A DNA stretch of 64,000 bases from Streptococcus cuniculi (GCF_001921845.1 NZ_MSJM01000006.1:118606-182605), one strand, 5' to 3'; counted from the first letter of the stretch, positions 8,174-17,798 are shown. Notes: generated by a model from the letters alone, not told the origin. Numbers and translations: made by a program.

Positions 8174-10615
8174 ATGAAAACAAGGGTAGAAGTTGCTAGC
8201 ACTAGCATCAAAACGGAGTATTTTGGCAGCCTAACAGAACGAATGAACAAGTATCGGGAGGATGTTCTCAATAAAAATCCTTATATTGATGCAGAACGGG
8301 CTGTTTTAGCCACAAAAGCCTATCAGGAGCATAAAGAGAAACCAAATGTCTTAAAGCGTGCCTATATGCTAAAGGAAATTTTGGAAAATATGACGCTTTA
8401 TATCGAAGATGAAACGATGATTGTTGGGAATCAGGCCTCTTCCAACAAAGATGCTCCTATTTTCCCTGAGTATACCTTAGAATTCGTTTTAAATGAGCTA
8501 GACTTATTTGAAAAGCGGGATGGCGATGTGTTTTACATCACAGAAGAAACAAAAGAACAGCTACGCAGTATTGCTCCTTTCTGGGAAAAGAATAATTTGC
8601 GTTCGAGAGCTGGAGTATTGCTTCCTGAGGAGACGCAGGTTTATATGGAAACAGGCTTCTTTGGCATGGAAGGCAAGATGAACTCTGGAGATGCCCACTT
8701 AGCGGTCAATTACCAAAAATTGCTGGAGTATGGTTTGAAGGGCTTTGAAGAAAAGGCAAAGGCAGCAAAAGCAGCCTTGGATTTGACCGATCCAGCAAGT
8801 ATTGACAAATATCATTTTTATGACTCGATTTTTATTGTCGTTGACGCGGTTAAAACATACGCAGAACGCTTTGTCAAACTGGCTCAGCAATTAGCTGAAA
8901 CAGCAAGTCCGAAACGGAAAAAAGAGTTGCTTGAAATTGCTGCTATTTGTTCAAAAGTACCGTATGAGCCAGCGACTACATTTGCAGAAGCAGTCCAGTC
9001 GGTTTGGTTTATCCAATGTATTCTCCAAATCGAATCAAATGGGCACTCGCTATCCTATGGTCGTTTTGATCAATATATGTACCCGTATGTAAAAGCTGAC
9101 TTGGAATCTGGTCGTGAAACGCAAGATAGTATCGTGGAGCGTCTGACAAATCTCTGGATCAAAACGATTACGATTAATAAAGTACGTAGCCAAGCCCACA
9201 CATTCTCATCAGCAGGTAGTCCCTTGTATCAAAATGTGACCATTGGTGGTCAGACACGGGATAAGAAAGATGCTGTGAATCCCTTATCTTATTTGGTGTT
9301 AAAATCAGTAGCTCAAACGCACTTGCCACAACCAAATTTAACCGTTCGCTATCATGCTGGTCTCGATGCCCGTTTTATGAATGAGTGTATCGAAGTGATG
9401 AAACTTGGTTTTGGGATGCCAGCTTTTAATAATGATGAGATTATCATTCCTTCCTTTATTGAAAAGGGAGTATTAGAAGAAGATGCTTACGATTATAGTG
9501 CGATTGGCTGTGTTGAGACAGCTGTTCCTGGGAAATGGGGCTATCGCTGTACAGGTATGAGCTATATGAACTTTCCGAAGGTGCTCCTCATCACGATGAA
9601 TGATGGAATCGATCCAGCTTCGGGGAAACGTTTTGCACCAGGCTTTGGACATTTCCAAGACATGAAGAGTTTTGATGAATTGCAAGCAGCTTGGGATCAA
9701 ACACTTCGCCATTTGACTCGGATGAGTGTGGTGGTGGAAAATGCTATTGATCTTTCACTAGAGCGAGAAGTGCCAGATATTCTTTGCTCTGCTTTGACAG
9801 ACGATTGTATCGGACGAGGCAAGCATCTAAAAGAAGGTGGCGCTATCTATGATTACATTTCAGGATTGCAAGTTGGGATTGCGAATCTATCAGATTCATT
9901 GGCTGCCATTAAGAAACTTGTCTTTGAAGAACAACGCTTAACACCAGCAGAACTTTGGCATGCTTTAGAGACAGATTATGCAGGTGAACGCGGTAAAGAA
10001 ATCCAAGACATGCTGATTTATGAAGCTCCTAAATACGGAAATGACGATGATTACGCGGATCAGTTAATCTGTGATGCTTATGACATCTATGTAGATGAGA
10101 TTGCGAAATATCCAAATACCCGTTATGGTCGTGGTCCCATCGGAGGCATCCGCTATTCTGGAACATCGTCCATTTCAGCAAATGTCGGCCAAGGTCGTGG
10201 AACGCTGGCTACTCCAGATGGTCGAAATGCAGGAACACCATTAGCTGAAGGTTGCTCGCCGTCTCATAATATGGACAAAAAAGGTCCGACTTCTGTCTTG
10301 AAATCTGTTTCAAAATTACCAACTGATGAAATTGTAGGTGGGGTTCTCCTCAATCAAAAGGTAAACCCACAGACATTAGCGAAAGAAGAAGATAAGCAAA
10401 AATTGATTGCCCTTCTTCGTACATTCTTTAATCGTCTTCATGGCTATCATATTCAATATAATGTTGTATCGCGTGAAACGTTGATAGATGCGCAAAAACA
10501 TCCAGAAAAACATCGGGATTTGATTGTACGTGTAGCAGGATATTCAGCCTTCTTCAATGTGCTTTCCAAAGCGACACAAGATGATATTATTGGACGGACG
10601 GAACATACATTGTAA
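8174..10615 (+). CDS. Glycyl radical enzyme (dehydratase-type, PflD-like)
   Basis: Large oxygen-sensitive enzyme of 813 residues. The glycyl radical motif RVAGYSAFF holds Gly789 near the C-terminus, and the active-site loop SAIGCVETAVPG holds catalytic Cys446. There is a single loop Cys followed by Val-Glu, as in GRE dehydratases/eliminases; true pyruvate formate-lyase has two adjacent Cys. The frequent label 'formate acetyltransferase' is therefore doubtful. The start at 8174 has an AAAGGAAAG ribosome site and leaves the promoter at 8097 upstream. The neighbours (activase, PTS, FSA-type aldolase, GldA) match the set described for E. coli YbiW/PflD, which open anhydrohexitol 6-phosphates to 1-deoxyfructose 6-phosphate. 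The substrate here is inferred. Confidence 0.92.
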   Translation: MKTRVEVASTSIKTEYFGSLTERMNKYREDVLNKNPYIDAERAVLATKAYQEHKEKPNVLKRAYMLKEILENMTLYIEDETMIVGNQASSNKDAPIFPEYTLEFVLNELDLFEKRDGDVFYITEETKEQLRSIAPFWEKNNLRSRAGVLLPEETQVYMETGFFGMEGKMNSGDAHLAVNYQKLLEYGLKGFEEKAKAAKAALDLTDPASIDKYHFYDSIFIVVDAVKTYAERFVKLAQQLAETASPKRKKELLEIAAICSKVPYEPATTFAEAVQSVWFIQCILQIESNGHSLSYGRFDQYMYPYVKADLESGRETQDSIVERLTNLWIKTITINKVRSQAHTFSSAGSPLYQNVTIGGQTRDKKDAVNPLSYLVLKSVAQTHLPQPNLTVRYHAGLDARFMNECIEVMKLGFGMPAFNNDEIIIPSFIEKGVLEEDAYDYSAIGCVETAVPGKWGYRCTGMSYMNFPKVLLITMNDGIDPASGKRFAPGFGHFQDMKSFDELQAAWDQTLRHLTRMSVVVENAIDLSLEREVPDILCSALTDDCIGRGKHLKEGGAIYDYISGLQVGIANLSDSLAAIKKLVFEEQRLTPAELWHALETDYAGERGKEIQDMLIYEAPKYGNDDDYADQLICDAYDIYVDEIAKYPNTRYGRGPIGGIRYSGTSSISANVGQGRGTLATPDGRNAGTPLAEGCSPSHNMDKKGPTSVLKSVSKLPTDEIVGGVLLNQKVNPQTLAKEEDKQKLIALLRTFFNRLHGYHIQYNVVSRETLIDAQKHPEKHRDLIVRVAGYSAFFNVLSKATQDDIIGRTEHTL

Positions 10616-10627
10616 AAGAGGTTTTAT

Positions 10628-11296
10628 ATGGAATTTATGCTGGACACAGTAAATCTTGATGACATCAAAAAATGGGCGAAGGTCCTCCCGCTTGCGGGGG
10701 TGACTTCGAATCCCACCATTGTAAAAAAAGAAGGGCAGCTCAACTTTTTTAAACGCATTCAAGAGATACGAGAAGTGATTGGTCCCTCAGCTTCTATTCA
10801 TGTTCAAGTCGTAGCAAAAGATTATGAGGGAATTCTTTGTGACGCACGCAAGATTCGGCAGGAGGCTGGCGATGACATCTATGTCAAAATCCCTGTCACG
10901 ACAGACGGACTTGCGGCGATGAAGGTCTTGAAAGAAGAGGGGGTGCGGATTACTGCCACGGCTATCTACACCACGTTTCAAGGATTGCTAGCCATAGAGG
11001 CTGGAGCAGATTATCTTGCGCCTTACTATAACCGAATGGAAAATCTAAATATTGATCCGGAAGAAGTCTTATGTCAATTGGCACAAGCCATTGATCAGTC
11101 AGGATCTTCTAGTAAGATTTTAGCAGCATCTTTTAAAAATGTTGCGCAGGTAAACCGCGCCTTTGCTTGTGGGGTACAAGCGATTACGGCAGGTTGTGAT
11201 GTATTTGAGGCTGCTTTTGCAATGCCTTCCATTGCTAAGGCGGTAGATGATTTTGCGAACGATTGGCAGGTTGCACAGGGACGGAATCACATTTGA
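10628..11296 (+). CDS. Fructose-6-phosphate aldolase-type (TalC/FSA) aldolase
   Basis: Class I aldolase of the small transaldolase family, 222 residues. Lys87 in VKIPVT is the expected Schiff-base lysine, and Gln60 in HVQVVA and the APYYNR stretch correspond to FSA active-site positions. FSA enzymes cleave ketose 6-phosphates such as fructose 6-phosphate or 1-deoxyfructose 6-phosphate to glyceraldehyde 3-phosphate plus dihydroxyacetone or hydroxyacetone. The gene lies 12 bases after the GRE and 20 bases before gldA, which fits cleavage of the GRE product followed by reduction. It is a paralogue of the 222-residue protein at 52343-53011. Confidence 0.92.
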   Translation: MEFMLDTVNLDDIKKWAKVLPLAGVTSNPTIVKKEGQLNFFKRIQEIREVIGPSASIHVQVVAKDYEGILCDARKIRQEAGDDIYVKIPVTTDGLAAMKVLKEEGVRITATAIYTTFQGLLAIEAGADYLAPYYNRMENLNIDPEEVLCQLAQAIDQSGSSSKILAASFKNVAQVNRAFACGVQAITAGCDVFEAAFAMPSIAKAVDDFANDWQVAQGRNHI

Positions 11297-11316
11297 GATG
11301 AAAGAGGTGATGTTGT

Positions 11317-12411
11317 ATGAAACTATTTGCAAGCCCATCGCGGTATATTCAAGGAGAAAATGCTCTCTTTGAAAATGCGAAACATATACTCGAATTAGGG
11401 AGTAGACCGTTGTTGTTGTGTGACACTCTTGTCTTAGAGTTAGTAGGAAAGAGATTTATTTCGTATCTAGCTTGTTATGGCATGCGTGTCTTTCATACAG
11501 CATTCAACGGAGAGGCTTCTGAAAATGAAATCAAGCGCGTTGTGACGCTTGCAGAGGAACATCAAGCAGACATGATTATCGGTCTAGGGGGTGGCAAGAC
11601 CATCGATAGTGCTAAGGCGATTGCGGATATCCTAGAGTTGCCTGTTGTGATTGCCCCAACCATTGCTTCCACAGATGCGCCAACGTCTGCCTTATCTGTC
11701 ATTTATACAGATGAGGGAGCCTTTGAGAAATACATGTTCTATGCGAAGAATCCCGACCTTGTTTTGGTTGATTCAACAGTGATTGCAGGCGCTCCTAAAC
11801 GCTTGCTCGCTTCAGGTATTGCAGATGGTCTAGCGACTTGGGTTGAGGCGCGTGCGGTTCAGCAAGCAGGTGGAAAAACGATGTTGGGGGAAGGCCAGAG
11901 TTTAGCAGGACTTGCGATTGCTAGACAATGTGAGCAGACCTTGTTTGCCTGCGGACTAGAAGCCATGAAATCCTGTGAACAACAGGTAGTTACCCCTGCT
12001 TTAGAAAGTGTCATTGAGGCCAATACGCTACTTAGCGGGCTTGGCTTTGAGAGCGCTGGCCTAGCAGCAGCCCATGCCATTCATAATGGTTTTACGGCGC
12101 TGACAGGCGACATCCACCATTTGACACATGGGGAAAAAGTGGCCTACGGAACCTTGGTACAACTCTTTCTTGAACAGCGGCCCGTTGAGGAATTAAATCG
12201 CTATATTCGTTTCTATCAAGCCATTGAAATGCCGACTACCTTGGCAGAATTGCATTTAGAAAATGCGAGTTATGATGATTTACTTCGGGTTGGGCAACAG
12301 GCGACAATTGAAGGAGAGACCATTCATCAAATGCCATTTGCTATTTCAGCAGAGGATATCGCTCAGGCAATCCTTGCGGTGGACCAATATGTGAAAAACT
12401 TGGACAAGTAA
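11317..12411 (+). CDS. gldA: Glycerol dehydrogenase family protein (GldA)
   Basis: NAD-dependent, zinc-containing polyol dehydrogenase of the iron-alcohol-dehydrogenase superfamily, 364 residues. The nucleotide-binding GLGGGKTIDSAKA stretch and metal ligand motifs SGIADGLATW (Asp), AAHAIHNG (His) and LTHGEKVAYG (His) are all present. It interconverts glycerol and dihydroxyacetone, and reduces hydroxyacetone to 1,2-propanediol. As the last gene after GRE and FSA, its likely job here is to dispose of the three-carbon ketone and regenerate NAD. A strong terminator follows. Confidence 0.94.
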   Translation: MKLFASPSRYIQGENALFENAKHILELGSRPLLLCDTLVLELVGKRFISYLACYGMRVFHTAFNGEASENEIKRVVTLAEEHQADMIIGLGGGKTIDSAKAIADILELPVVIAPTIASTDAPTSALSVIYTDEGAFEKYMFYAKNPDLVLVDSTVIAGAPKRLLASGIADGLATWVEARAVQQAGGKTMLGEGQSLAGLAIARQCEQTLFACGLEAMKSCEQQVVTPALESVIEANTLLSGLGFESAGLAAAHAIHNGFTALTGDIHHLTHGEKVAYGTLVQLFLEQRPVEELNRYIRFYQAIEMPTTLAELHLENASYDDLLRVGQQATIEGETIHQMPFAISAEDIAQAILAVDQYVKNLDK

Positions 12412-12424
12412 TCGTTAGGATATA

Positions 12425-12450
12425 CAAAAAAGGGCATTAGCCCTTTTTGC
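12425..12450. terminator. Terminator shared by gldA and the convergent small membrane gene
   Basis: Hairpin AAAAAAGGGC-ATTA-GCCCTTTTT with A and T tracts on both sides, usable in both directions. The last bases of the minus-strand gene lie inside it. Confidence 0.88.
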
Positions 12451-12799
12451 GTTTTTGATAGACATAATTCCCCAGCGCCAATGCGCCTAGTACGAGACTG
12501 GCTAGGAAGTAGAAGAGTGGGGTTGGATGAAGCGATTTTGCTGGAATCTTTTCCCAAATCGGTTCAAGAATGAAACCAAGAATGAAAACTAGACCAATAG
12601 CTATTAAAAATCGATAGCGGAGTTTGGTTTTCATTTTTCTATTGACGACAAGAGGAAAGGTAAAAAGATTGGCGAAGTTAGAGAAGTGTAGGGGTGGATT
12701 TAGTGGTGGAAACAAGAGCAGGGTGAGAGCGGTTAGTGCGAAGAGGAGAGCATTAAGCCGGCAAAAATTTTCCCAATAGTAAAACAATTCTTTTTTCAT
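12437..12799 (-). CDS. Small hypothetical membrane protein
   Basis: A 120-residue protein I do not recognise. It has three likely hydrophobic segments (about 15-31, 62-79 and 90-111), short charged links and a very basic C-terminus (YQKRKKG), suggesting a small inner-membrane protein with a cytoplasmic tail. A clear AAGGAG ribosome site precedes the ATG. Its promoter region carries TATACT overlapped by a cre-like site, so it may be under carbon control. It lies convergent to gldA and divergent from leuS. The coding case rests on the ribosome site, promoter and terminator rather than on a known family. Confidence 0.7.
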   Translation of the reverse strand: MKKELFYYWENFCRLNALLFALTALTLLLFPPLNPPLHFSNFANLFTFPLVVNRKMKTKLRYRFLIAIGLVFILGFILEPIWEKIPAKSLHPTPLFYFLASLVLGALALGNYVYQKRKKG

Positions 12800-12819
12800 C
12801 CGCTGTCTCCTTTTTATTT

Positions 12820-12835
12820 TAGTATAACGCTTTCA
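12820..12835 (-). promoter_or_regulatory. cre-like site over the -10 of the small membrane gene
   Basis: Read on the minus strand, TTGAAAGCGTTATACT combines a cre core (TGAAAGCG) with a -10 box TATACT. The same TGAAAGCGTTATACT string occurs upstream of ulaG at 34425-34439, which supports a shared regulatory function. Confidence 0.55.
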
Positions 12836-12899
12836 AAAAGAGAAATCAAGAAATTCCTGTATTTTCTATCCCATCTCCTGCCGCAAATGCTTGATAACA

Positions 12900-12908
12900 T
12901 GATATAAT
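12900..12908 (+). promoter_or_regulatory. Extended -10 promoter of leuS
   Basis: TGA followed by TATAAT gives an extended -10 element; no good -35 is seen at the standard distance. The leuS ATG is 33 bases downstream behind GGGAGAG. The leader is too short for a T-box riboswitch. Confidence 0.65.
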
Positions 12909-12941
12909 AGACCTATCATACAAAATGGGAGAGAAATAGCT

Positions 12942-15443
12942 ATGACCTTTTATAACCATGGAGTGATTGAGCCTAAGTGGCAAAAATACTGGGCAGAACA
13001 TCACACCTTCAAAACAGGTACGGATAAAGAAAAACCAAACTTCTATGCCCTTGATATGTTCCCTTATCCAAGTGGGGCAGGGCTTCACGTTGGCCACCCT
13101 GAAGGCTATACAGCGACAGATATTTTGAGCCGGTACAAGCGTGCGCAGGGCTACAATGTCCTTCATCCAATGGGCTGGGACGCTTTTGGTCTGCCTGCGG
13201 AGCAGTATGCAATGGATACGGGAAATGATCCAGCGGAGTTTACGGCGCAAAACATTGCCAATTTCAAACGCCAAATCAATGCGCTTGGATTTTCTTATGA
13301 TTGGGACCGTGAGGTCAACACGACCGATCCGAATTACTACAAGTGGACCCAGTGGATTTTCACGAAATTATATGAAAAAGGCTTGGCTTATGAAGCGGAA
13401 GTTCCAGTGAACTGGGTCGAAGAGCTGGGAACAGCCATTGCCAATGAAGAAGTCTTGCCTGACGGCACTTCTGAACGTGGGGGCTATCCTGTTGTCAGAA
13501 AACCGATGCGCCAATGGATGCTGAAAATCACGGCTTATGCGGAGCGTCTGCTCAATGACTTGGAAGACTTAGACTGGCCAGAGTCTATCAAGGACATGCA
13601 GCGCAACTGGATTGGTAAATCACGTGGCGCTAATGTCACCTTTGCCATCAAGGGAAGCGATAAAACGTTCACCGTCTTTACAACGCGTCCAGATACTCTT
13701 TTTGGAGCAAGTTTTGCGGTGCTTGCGCCTGAGCATGAGTTGGTCGATGCGATTACAACGGCTGAACAGGCTGAAGCGGTAGCAGACTACAAGCACCAAG
13801 CCAGCCTCAAATCAGACCTGGCACGGACTGACCTTGCCAAGGAAAAAACAGGGGTCTGGACAGGTGCTTATGCCATCAATCCTGTCAATGGTCAGGAAAT
13901 TCCGATTTGGATTGCGGATTATGTGCTAGCCAGCTACGGAACTGGTGCGGTTATGGCGGTTCCTGCCCATGATGGCCGCGACTGGGAATTTGCCAAAACC
14001 TTTGACTTGCCGATTGTGGCCGTCATCGAAGGGGGCGATGTGGACAAGGAAGCCTATACAGAGGACGGTCTACACATCAACTCTGACTTCCTCGATGGCT
14101 TGAACAAGGCAGATGCGATTGAAAAGATGATTGCTTGGCTTACAGAGCACGGTGTCGGCGAGGAGAAAGTGACCTATCGCTTACGCGACTGGCTGTTCAG
14201 CCGTCAACGTTACTGGGGGGAGCCAATTCCGATTATCCATTGGGAAGACGGGACCTCAACAGCTGTTCCAGAAAGTGACTTGCCACTGGTCTTACCAAAA
14301 ACAAGCGACATCAAGCCGTCTGGCACAGGAGAAAGCCCGCTTGCTAACTTGACGGACTGGCTAGAAGTCACTCGTGAAGATGGTGTCAAGGGTCGCCGTG
14401 AGACCAATACCATGCCACAATGGGCGGGGTCAAGCTGGTATTACCTCCGCTACATTGACCCACACAATGCAGAAAAACTGGCAGACGAAGACTTGCTCAA
14501 GGCTTGGTTGCCTGTGGATATTTATATCGGTGGGGCGGAGCATGCGGTACTTCACCTGCTCTACGCACGTTTCTGGCATAAATTCCTCTATGACATCGGC
14601 GTGGTGCCAACCAAAGAGCCTTTCCAAAAGCTCTTTAACCAAGGAATGATTTTGGGGACAAGTTACCGGGATAGTCGCGGCGCTCTCGTGGCCACAGACA
14701 AGGTGGAAAAACGGGACGGTTCCTTCTTTAACATTGAAACAGGAGAAGAACTGGAGCAAGCTCCCGCCAAGATGTCTAAATCCCTGAAAAATGTGGTTAA
14801 TCCAGATGATGTCGTTGAACAGTACGGTGCAGATACCCTTCGTGTGTATGAGATGTTCATGGGGCCGCTTGATGCGTCCATCGCTTGGAGCGAAGAAGGG
14901 CTAGAAGGTAGCCGCAAATTCCTCGACCGTGTTTATCGCTTGATTACCTCAAAAGAAATCGTCACAGAAAACAATGGCAACTTGGACAAGGTCTACCATG
15001 AAACGGTGAAGGCGGTGACCGAGCAGATTGAGACGCTCAAGTTCAACACGGCCATTGCCCAACTCATGATTTTTGTCAATAGTGCCAATAAAGAAGAGGT
15101 GCTCTATGTCGAGTATGCCAAAGGCTTTATCCAGCTGATGGCTCCATTTGCACCACACTTGGCAGAAGAACTCTGGCAAATCGTGACGGGCTCAACAGAC
15201 GGCATTTCTTACGTGTCATGGCCAAGTTATGATGAGTCCTTCTTGGTTGAAGACGAGATTGAAATCGTTGTCCAAATCAAGGGCAAGGTTCGCGCCAAGC
15301 TGGTCGTTGCCAAGGACCTTTCTCGTGAGGACTTGGAAAGAGCAGCGCTTGCTGATGAAAAAGTCCAAGCAGAAATCGCTGGAAAAGACATCGTCAAAGT
15401 CATTGCTGTACCAAACAAACTGGTCAATATCGTTGTGAAATAA
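12942..15443 (+). CDS. leuS: Leucyl-tRNA synthetase
   Basis: Cytoplasmic class I aminoacyl-tRNA synthetase that charges tRNA-Leu. The 833 residues are full length for the bacterial enzyme. HIGH-class motif HVGH lies at 49-52 and KMSKS at 610-614; the inserted CP1 editing domain includes the TTRPDTLFG threonine-rich stretch. The stop codon TAA coincides with the first three bases of a 105-bp MITE. The position directly after the gldA region matches pneumococcal order. Confidence 0.98.
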   Translation: MTFYNHGVIEPKWQKYWAEHHTFKTGTDKEKPNFYALDMFPYPSGAGLHVGHPEGYTATDILSRYKRAQGYNVLHPMGWDAFGLPAEQYAMDTGNDPAEFTAQNIANFKRQINALGFSYDWDREVNTTDPNYYKWTQWIFTKLYEKGLAYEAEVPVNWVEELGTAIANEEVLPDGTSERGGYPVVRKPMRQWMLKITAYAERLLNDLEDLDWPESIKDMQRNWIGKSRGANVTFAIKGSDKTFTVFTTRPDTLFGASFAVLAPEHELVDAITTAEQAEAVADYKHQASLKSDLARTDLAKEKTGVWTGAYAINPVNGQEIPIWIADYVLASYGTGAVMAVPAHDGRDWEFAKTFDLPIVAVIEGGDVDKEAYTEDGLHINSDFLDGLNKADAIEKMIAWLTEHGVGEEKVTYRLRDWLFSRQRYWGEPIPIIHWEDGTSTAVPESDLPLVLPKTSDIKPSGTGESPLANLTDWLEVTREDGVKGRRETNTMPQWAGSSWYYLRYIDPHNAEKLADEDLLKAWLPVDIYIGGAEHAVLHLLYARFWHKFLYDIGVVPTKEPFQKLFNQGMILGTSYRDSRGALVATDKVEKRDGSFFNIETGEELEQAPAKMSKSLKNVVNPDDVVEQYGADTLRVYEMFMGPLDASIAWSEEGLEGSRKFLDRVYRLITSKEIVTENNGNLDKVYHETVKAVTEQIETLKFNTAIAQLMIFVNSANKEEVLYVEYAKGFIQLMAPFAPHLAEELWQIVTGSTDGISYVSWPSYDESFLVEDEIEIVVQIKGKVRAKLVVAKDLSREDLERAALADEKVQAEIAGKDIVKVIAVPNKLVNIVVK

Positions 15444-15545
15444 AGTGAATTGAATAAAGGTTAAGACATCGTTCAGTCGTTTTGATGAAGGGCAGTTCTA
15501 TCTGCGGCTCCTTGTCTGGTCCGATTCCTTTCTCAATCCACGATA
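15441..15545. repeat. 105-bp MITE, family 2, copy A
   Basis: A 105-bp element similar along its whole length to 60250-60354. The ends are TAAAGTGAATTGAATAAAGG on the left and, on the opposite strand from the right, TATCGTGGATTGAGAAAGG, giving imperfect terminal inverted repeats of about 27 bases. The left end overlaps the leuS stop codon. Confidence 0.8.
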
Positions 15546-15556
15546 AAATAAGCATT

Positions 15557-15594
15557 AAACTAGTCTTTCGTCTGATGGCGAGGCTAGTTTTTTT
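15557..15594 (+). terminator. leuS terminator
   Basis: AAACTAG (15557-15563) pairs with CTAGTTT (15584-15590), with weaker inner pairing, and a T tract follows. It lies just past the MITE, so the element was inserted between the gene and its terminator, or arrived together with it. Confidence 0.75.
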
Positions 15595-15635
15595 CTGTCT
15601 TGAAAAAAGGATGTAAGGACGGCATTTTTAGGTGC

Positions 15636-15742
15636 TATAGTCTTTTGAATGAACTTTGATACATCGTCACTTTCGACTTGCCGTACTCCAGTACTGTCTG
15701 CGTCTTTCGTTCCTTGTCTGAAAGTTCATTCATTTGACTATA
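15636..15742. repeat. Intact RUP-like 107-bp MITE
   Basis: Ends TATAGTC and GACTATA, with imperfect terminal inverted repeats sharing TGAATGAACTTT. It is the uninterrupted form of the repeat at 2997-3207, in opposite orientation. The length of 107 bp equals that of the pneumococcal RUP. It occupies the gap between leuS and the PLP lyase gene. Confidence 0.75.
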
Positions 15743-15838
15743 TCATAAAATTCCCTAATCACGGTGATAGAAAAAATGTATTGGTCAAGAAGCAGGGAGC
15801 ATGGTATCATAAAAACCATCAACAACAGGGAGGGTGTT

Positions 15839-16978
15839 ATGGAATACAGTACAAAGGCGATTCACGGTCAAGTCGATGATACAGGAAAAGGTGCTGTCAC
15901 CTATCCAGTCTATCTTTCATCCACCTTTTTACAGGAAGGCGTCCAGCAATTTGGAGATTTTGTCTACAGCAGGAGCGCCAATCCCACACGGACTGCTTTG
16001 GAACAACAAGTGGCTGATTTGGAAGGTGCTCGTTATGCCTTAGCAACCGCAACGGGGATGGCAGCAACAGCCATTGCCTTTGAGTTGTTACAGAGTGGGG
16101 ATGGCATTCTCATTTCAGACACGGTCTATGGAGGGACATGGCAGTTTGTCAATGAATTATTTGAAAGCCGCAATCTGTCTTATGAACTGGTCGCGGATTT
16201 CAACCAGTATGACTTTTCACAGGTGGCAAGCCATATAAAAGCGGTCTTTCTAGAAACGCCGACCAATCCACTTCTTCAGGTGACAGACTTAGAAAAGGTG
16301 ATTGGTCGTGCCAAAGCACAAGGTTTGCTGGTGATTGTAGACAATACCTTTATGACCTCTTATTTACAACGCCCGCTGGATTTTGGGGCAGATATTGTCG
16401 TCTATTCAGCGACCAAGTATTATGCAGGCCATTCGGATATTCTAGCAGGGTTAGTCGTCACCAATCGAGAGGATCTCTATCCCCAGCTCAAGCTAGCGCA
16501 TAAATTATTAGGAGCCATTCTCAGTCCCTTTGATGCCTTTCTCTTATCAAGAGGGATTAAGACGTTGCCTTTGCGGTTAGAAAAGCACCAAGAAAATGCC
16601 CAGTTGGTAGCAGAATATCTGGATCAACAAGAGGGGGTAGAAGTCTTTTACACAGGTCTTTCACACCATCCCGGGCATGCCATTCAAGAGCAACAAGCAA
16701 GTGGACATGGTGGGGTTGTGTCGTTTGTACTGGATGAGGAAACTTATGATTTGGAAGTATTTGTCCAATCCTTGACACTCTTTGGGTTTGCGGTCAGTTT
16801 GGGCGGTGTCGAATCTCTCATCTGTCGCCCCGCAACCATGACGCATGAATCTTACAGTACAGACTTGCAAGAGCGCATCGGCATTCGTCAAAATTTGCTA
16901 CGCTTGGCAGTCGGAATTGAAGCAGGTCAAGATTTGATAGAGGATTTAGCACACGCCTTTGACAAGGCTAGAAAATAA
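15839..16978 (+). CDS. Cystathionine gamma-synthase/beta-lyase family PLP enzyme
   Basis: PLP-dependent trans-sulfuration enzyme of 379 residues. The SATKYYAGHSD stretch holds the expected PLP lysine, Lys193; SRSANPTR and the LGGVESL stretch are also family features. Members make or cleave cystathionine, or release sulfide from cysteine or homocysteine; the sequence alone does not decide which. The start at 15839 follows GGGAGGGTG; an upstream in-frame ATG lies before the likely -10 (TATCAT, 15805-15810). It precedes an amino acid ABC importer by 13 bases, so uptake and use of a sulfur amino acid such as cystine is the natural reading. Confidence 0.9.
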   Translation: MEYSTKAIHGQVDDTGKGAVTYPVYLSSTFLQEGVQQFGDFVYSRSANPTRTALEQQVADLEGARYALATATGMAATAIAFELLQSGDGILISDTVYGGTWQFVNELFESRNLSYELVADFNQYDFSQVASHIKAVFLETPTNPLLQVTDLEKVIGRAKAQGLLVIVDNTFMTSYLQRPLDFGADIVVYSATKYYAGHSDILAGLVVTNREDLYPQLKLAHKLLGAILSPFDAFLLSRGIKTLPLRLEKHQENAQLVAEYLDQQEGVEVFYTGLSHHPGHAIQEQQASGHGGVVSFVLDEETYDLEVFVQSLTLFGFAVSLGGVESLICRPATMTHESYSTDLQERIGIRQNLLRLAVGIEAGQDLIEDLAHAFDKARK

Positions 16979-16991
16979 AGGAGAAACAGGT

Positions 16992-17798
16992 ATGAAAAGA
17001 CTAGTAGTATGGATTGCAGGGATTGTAGCGACGGTCTCACTTGTCGCATGTGGCTCAACTTCACAAAAACAGTCTGCTCCAGCAGGCTCCTTGCTTGAGC
17101 AAATCAAGGAAAAAGGGGTGTTGAAAGTGGGAACCGAAGGAACCTATGCCCCTTATACTTACCATGATGAGAGCGGAAAGTTAGTCGGCTACGATGTCGA
17201 AGTCGCTGAAAAAGTGGCTGAAAAGCTCGGTGTCAAGGCAGAATTTGTCGAAACAGAGTGGGACTCAATTATTGCGGGTCTTGATGCGGGTCGTTTTGAC
17301 ATCATTGCCAACCAGGTTGGGGTGACCGATGAACGCAAGGAAAAATACGATTTTTCAACGCCCTATACCTACATCTACGGAGCCTTGATTACGTCCAAGG
17401 ACGATACGACAACGAAAGCCTTTAGTGATATCAAGGGGAAAAAATCAGCCAACAGCTTGACCAGTAACTGGGCGGAAGTTGCCAAAAGTAACGGTGCAGA
17501 AATTGTCGGTGTCGACGGTTTCCAACAAGCGATTGAATTGCTGGCTTCAAAACGCGTGGATGTGACCATCAATGATAATGTCGCCTATCTGGACTATATC
17601 AAGCAACATCCAGATGCTCCTGTCAAAGTTGCGGCCCTATCAGAAGATGCGCAGGAGACAGCTCTACCAGTTGTTAAAGGTAATGATGATTTGGTTGCGG
17701 CAATCAATCAGGCCTTGAAAGAATTGGCAGATGAAGGTGTACTGACAGAATTATCCAAGAAATATTTCGGTGACGATGTATCACAAGTGAAAAAATAG
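16992..17798 (+). CDS. Amino acid ABC transporter substrate-binding lipoprotein
   Basis: Extracellular solute-binding lipoprotein of family 3, 268 residues. The signal peptide ends in the lipobox SLVAC with Cys20 as lipid anchor. The mature part has the family stretch VGTEGTYAPYTYHDESGKLVGYDVEVA (read here only as a landmark) and binds one amino acid between two lobes. The start at 16992 has GGAG 12 bases upstream. It is grouped with a PLP sulfur enzyme, permease and ATPase, so cystine or a related sulfur amino acid is the likely ligand; this is an inference from context. Confidence 0.92.
   Translation: MKRLVVWIAGIVATVSLVACGSTSQKQSAPAGSLLEQIKEKGVLKVGTEGTYAPYTYHDESGKLVGYDVEVAEKVAEKLGVKAEFVETEWDSIIAGLDAGRFDIIANQVGVTDERKEKYDFSTPYTYIYGALITSKDDTTTKAFSDIKGKKSANSLTSNWAEVAKSNGAEIVGVDGFQQAIELLASKRVDVTINDNVAYLDYIKQHPDAPVKVAALSEDAQETALPVVKGNDDLVAAINQALKELADEGVLTELSKKYFGDDVSQVKK

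Noticed and set aside
12800..12941. T-box riboswitch before leuS
   Set aside because: The leader after the extended -10 is only about 30 bases and shows no T-box sequence or terminator.
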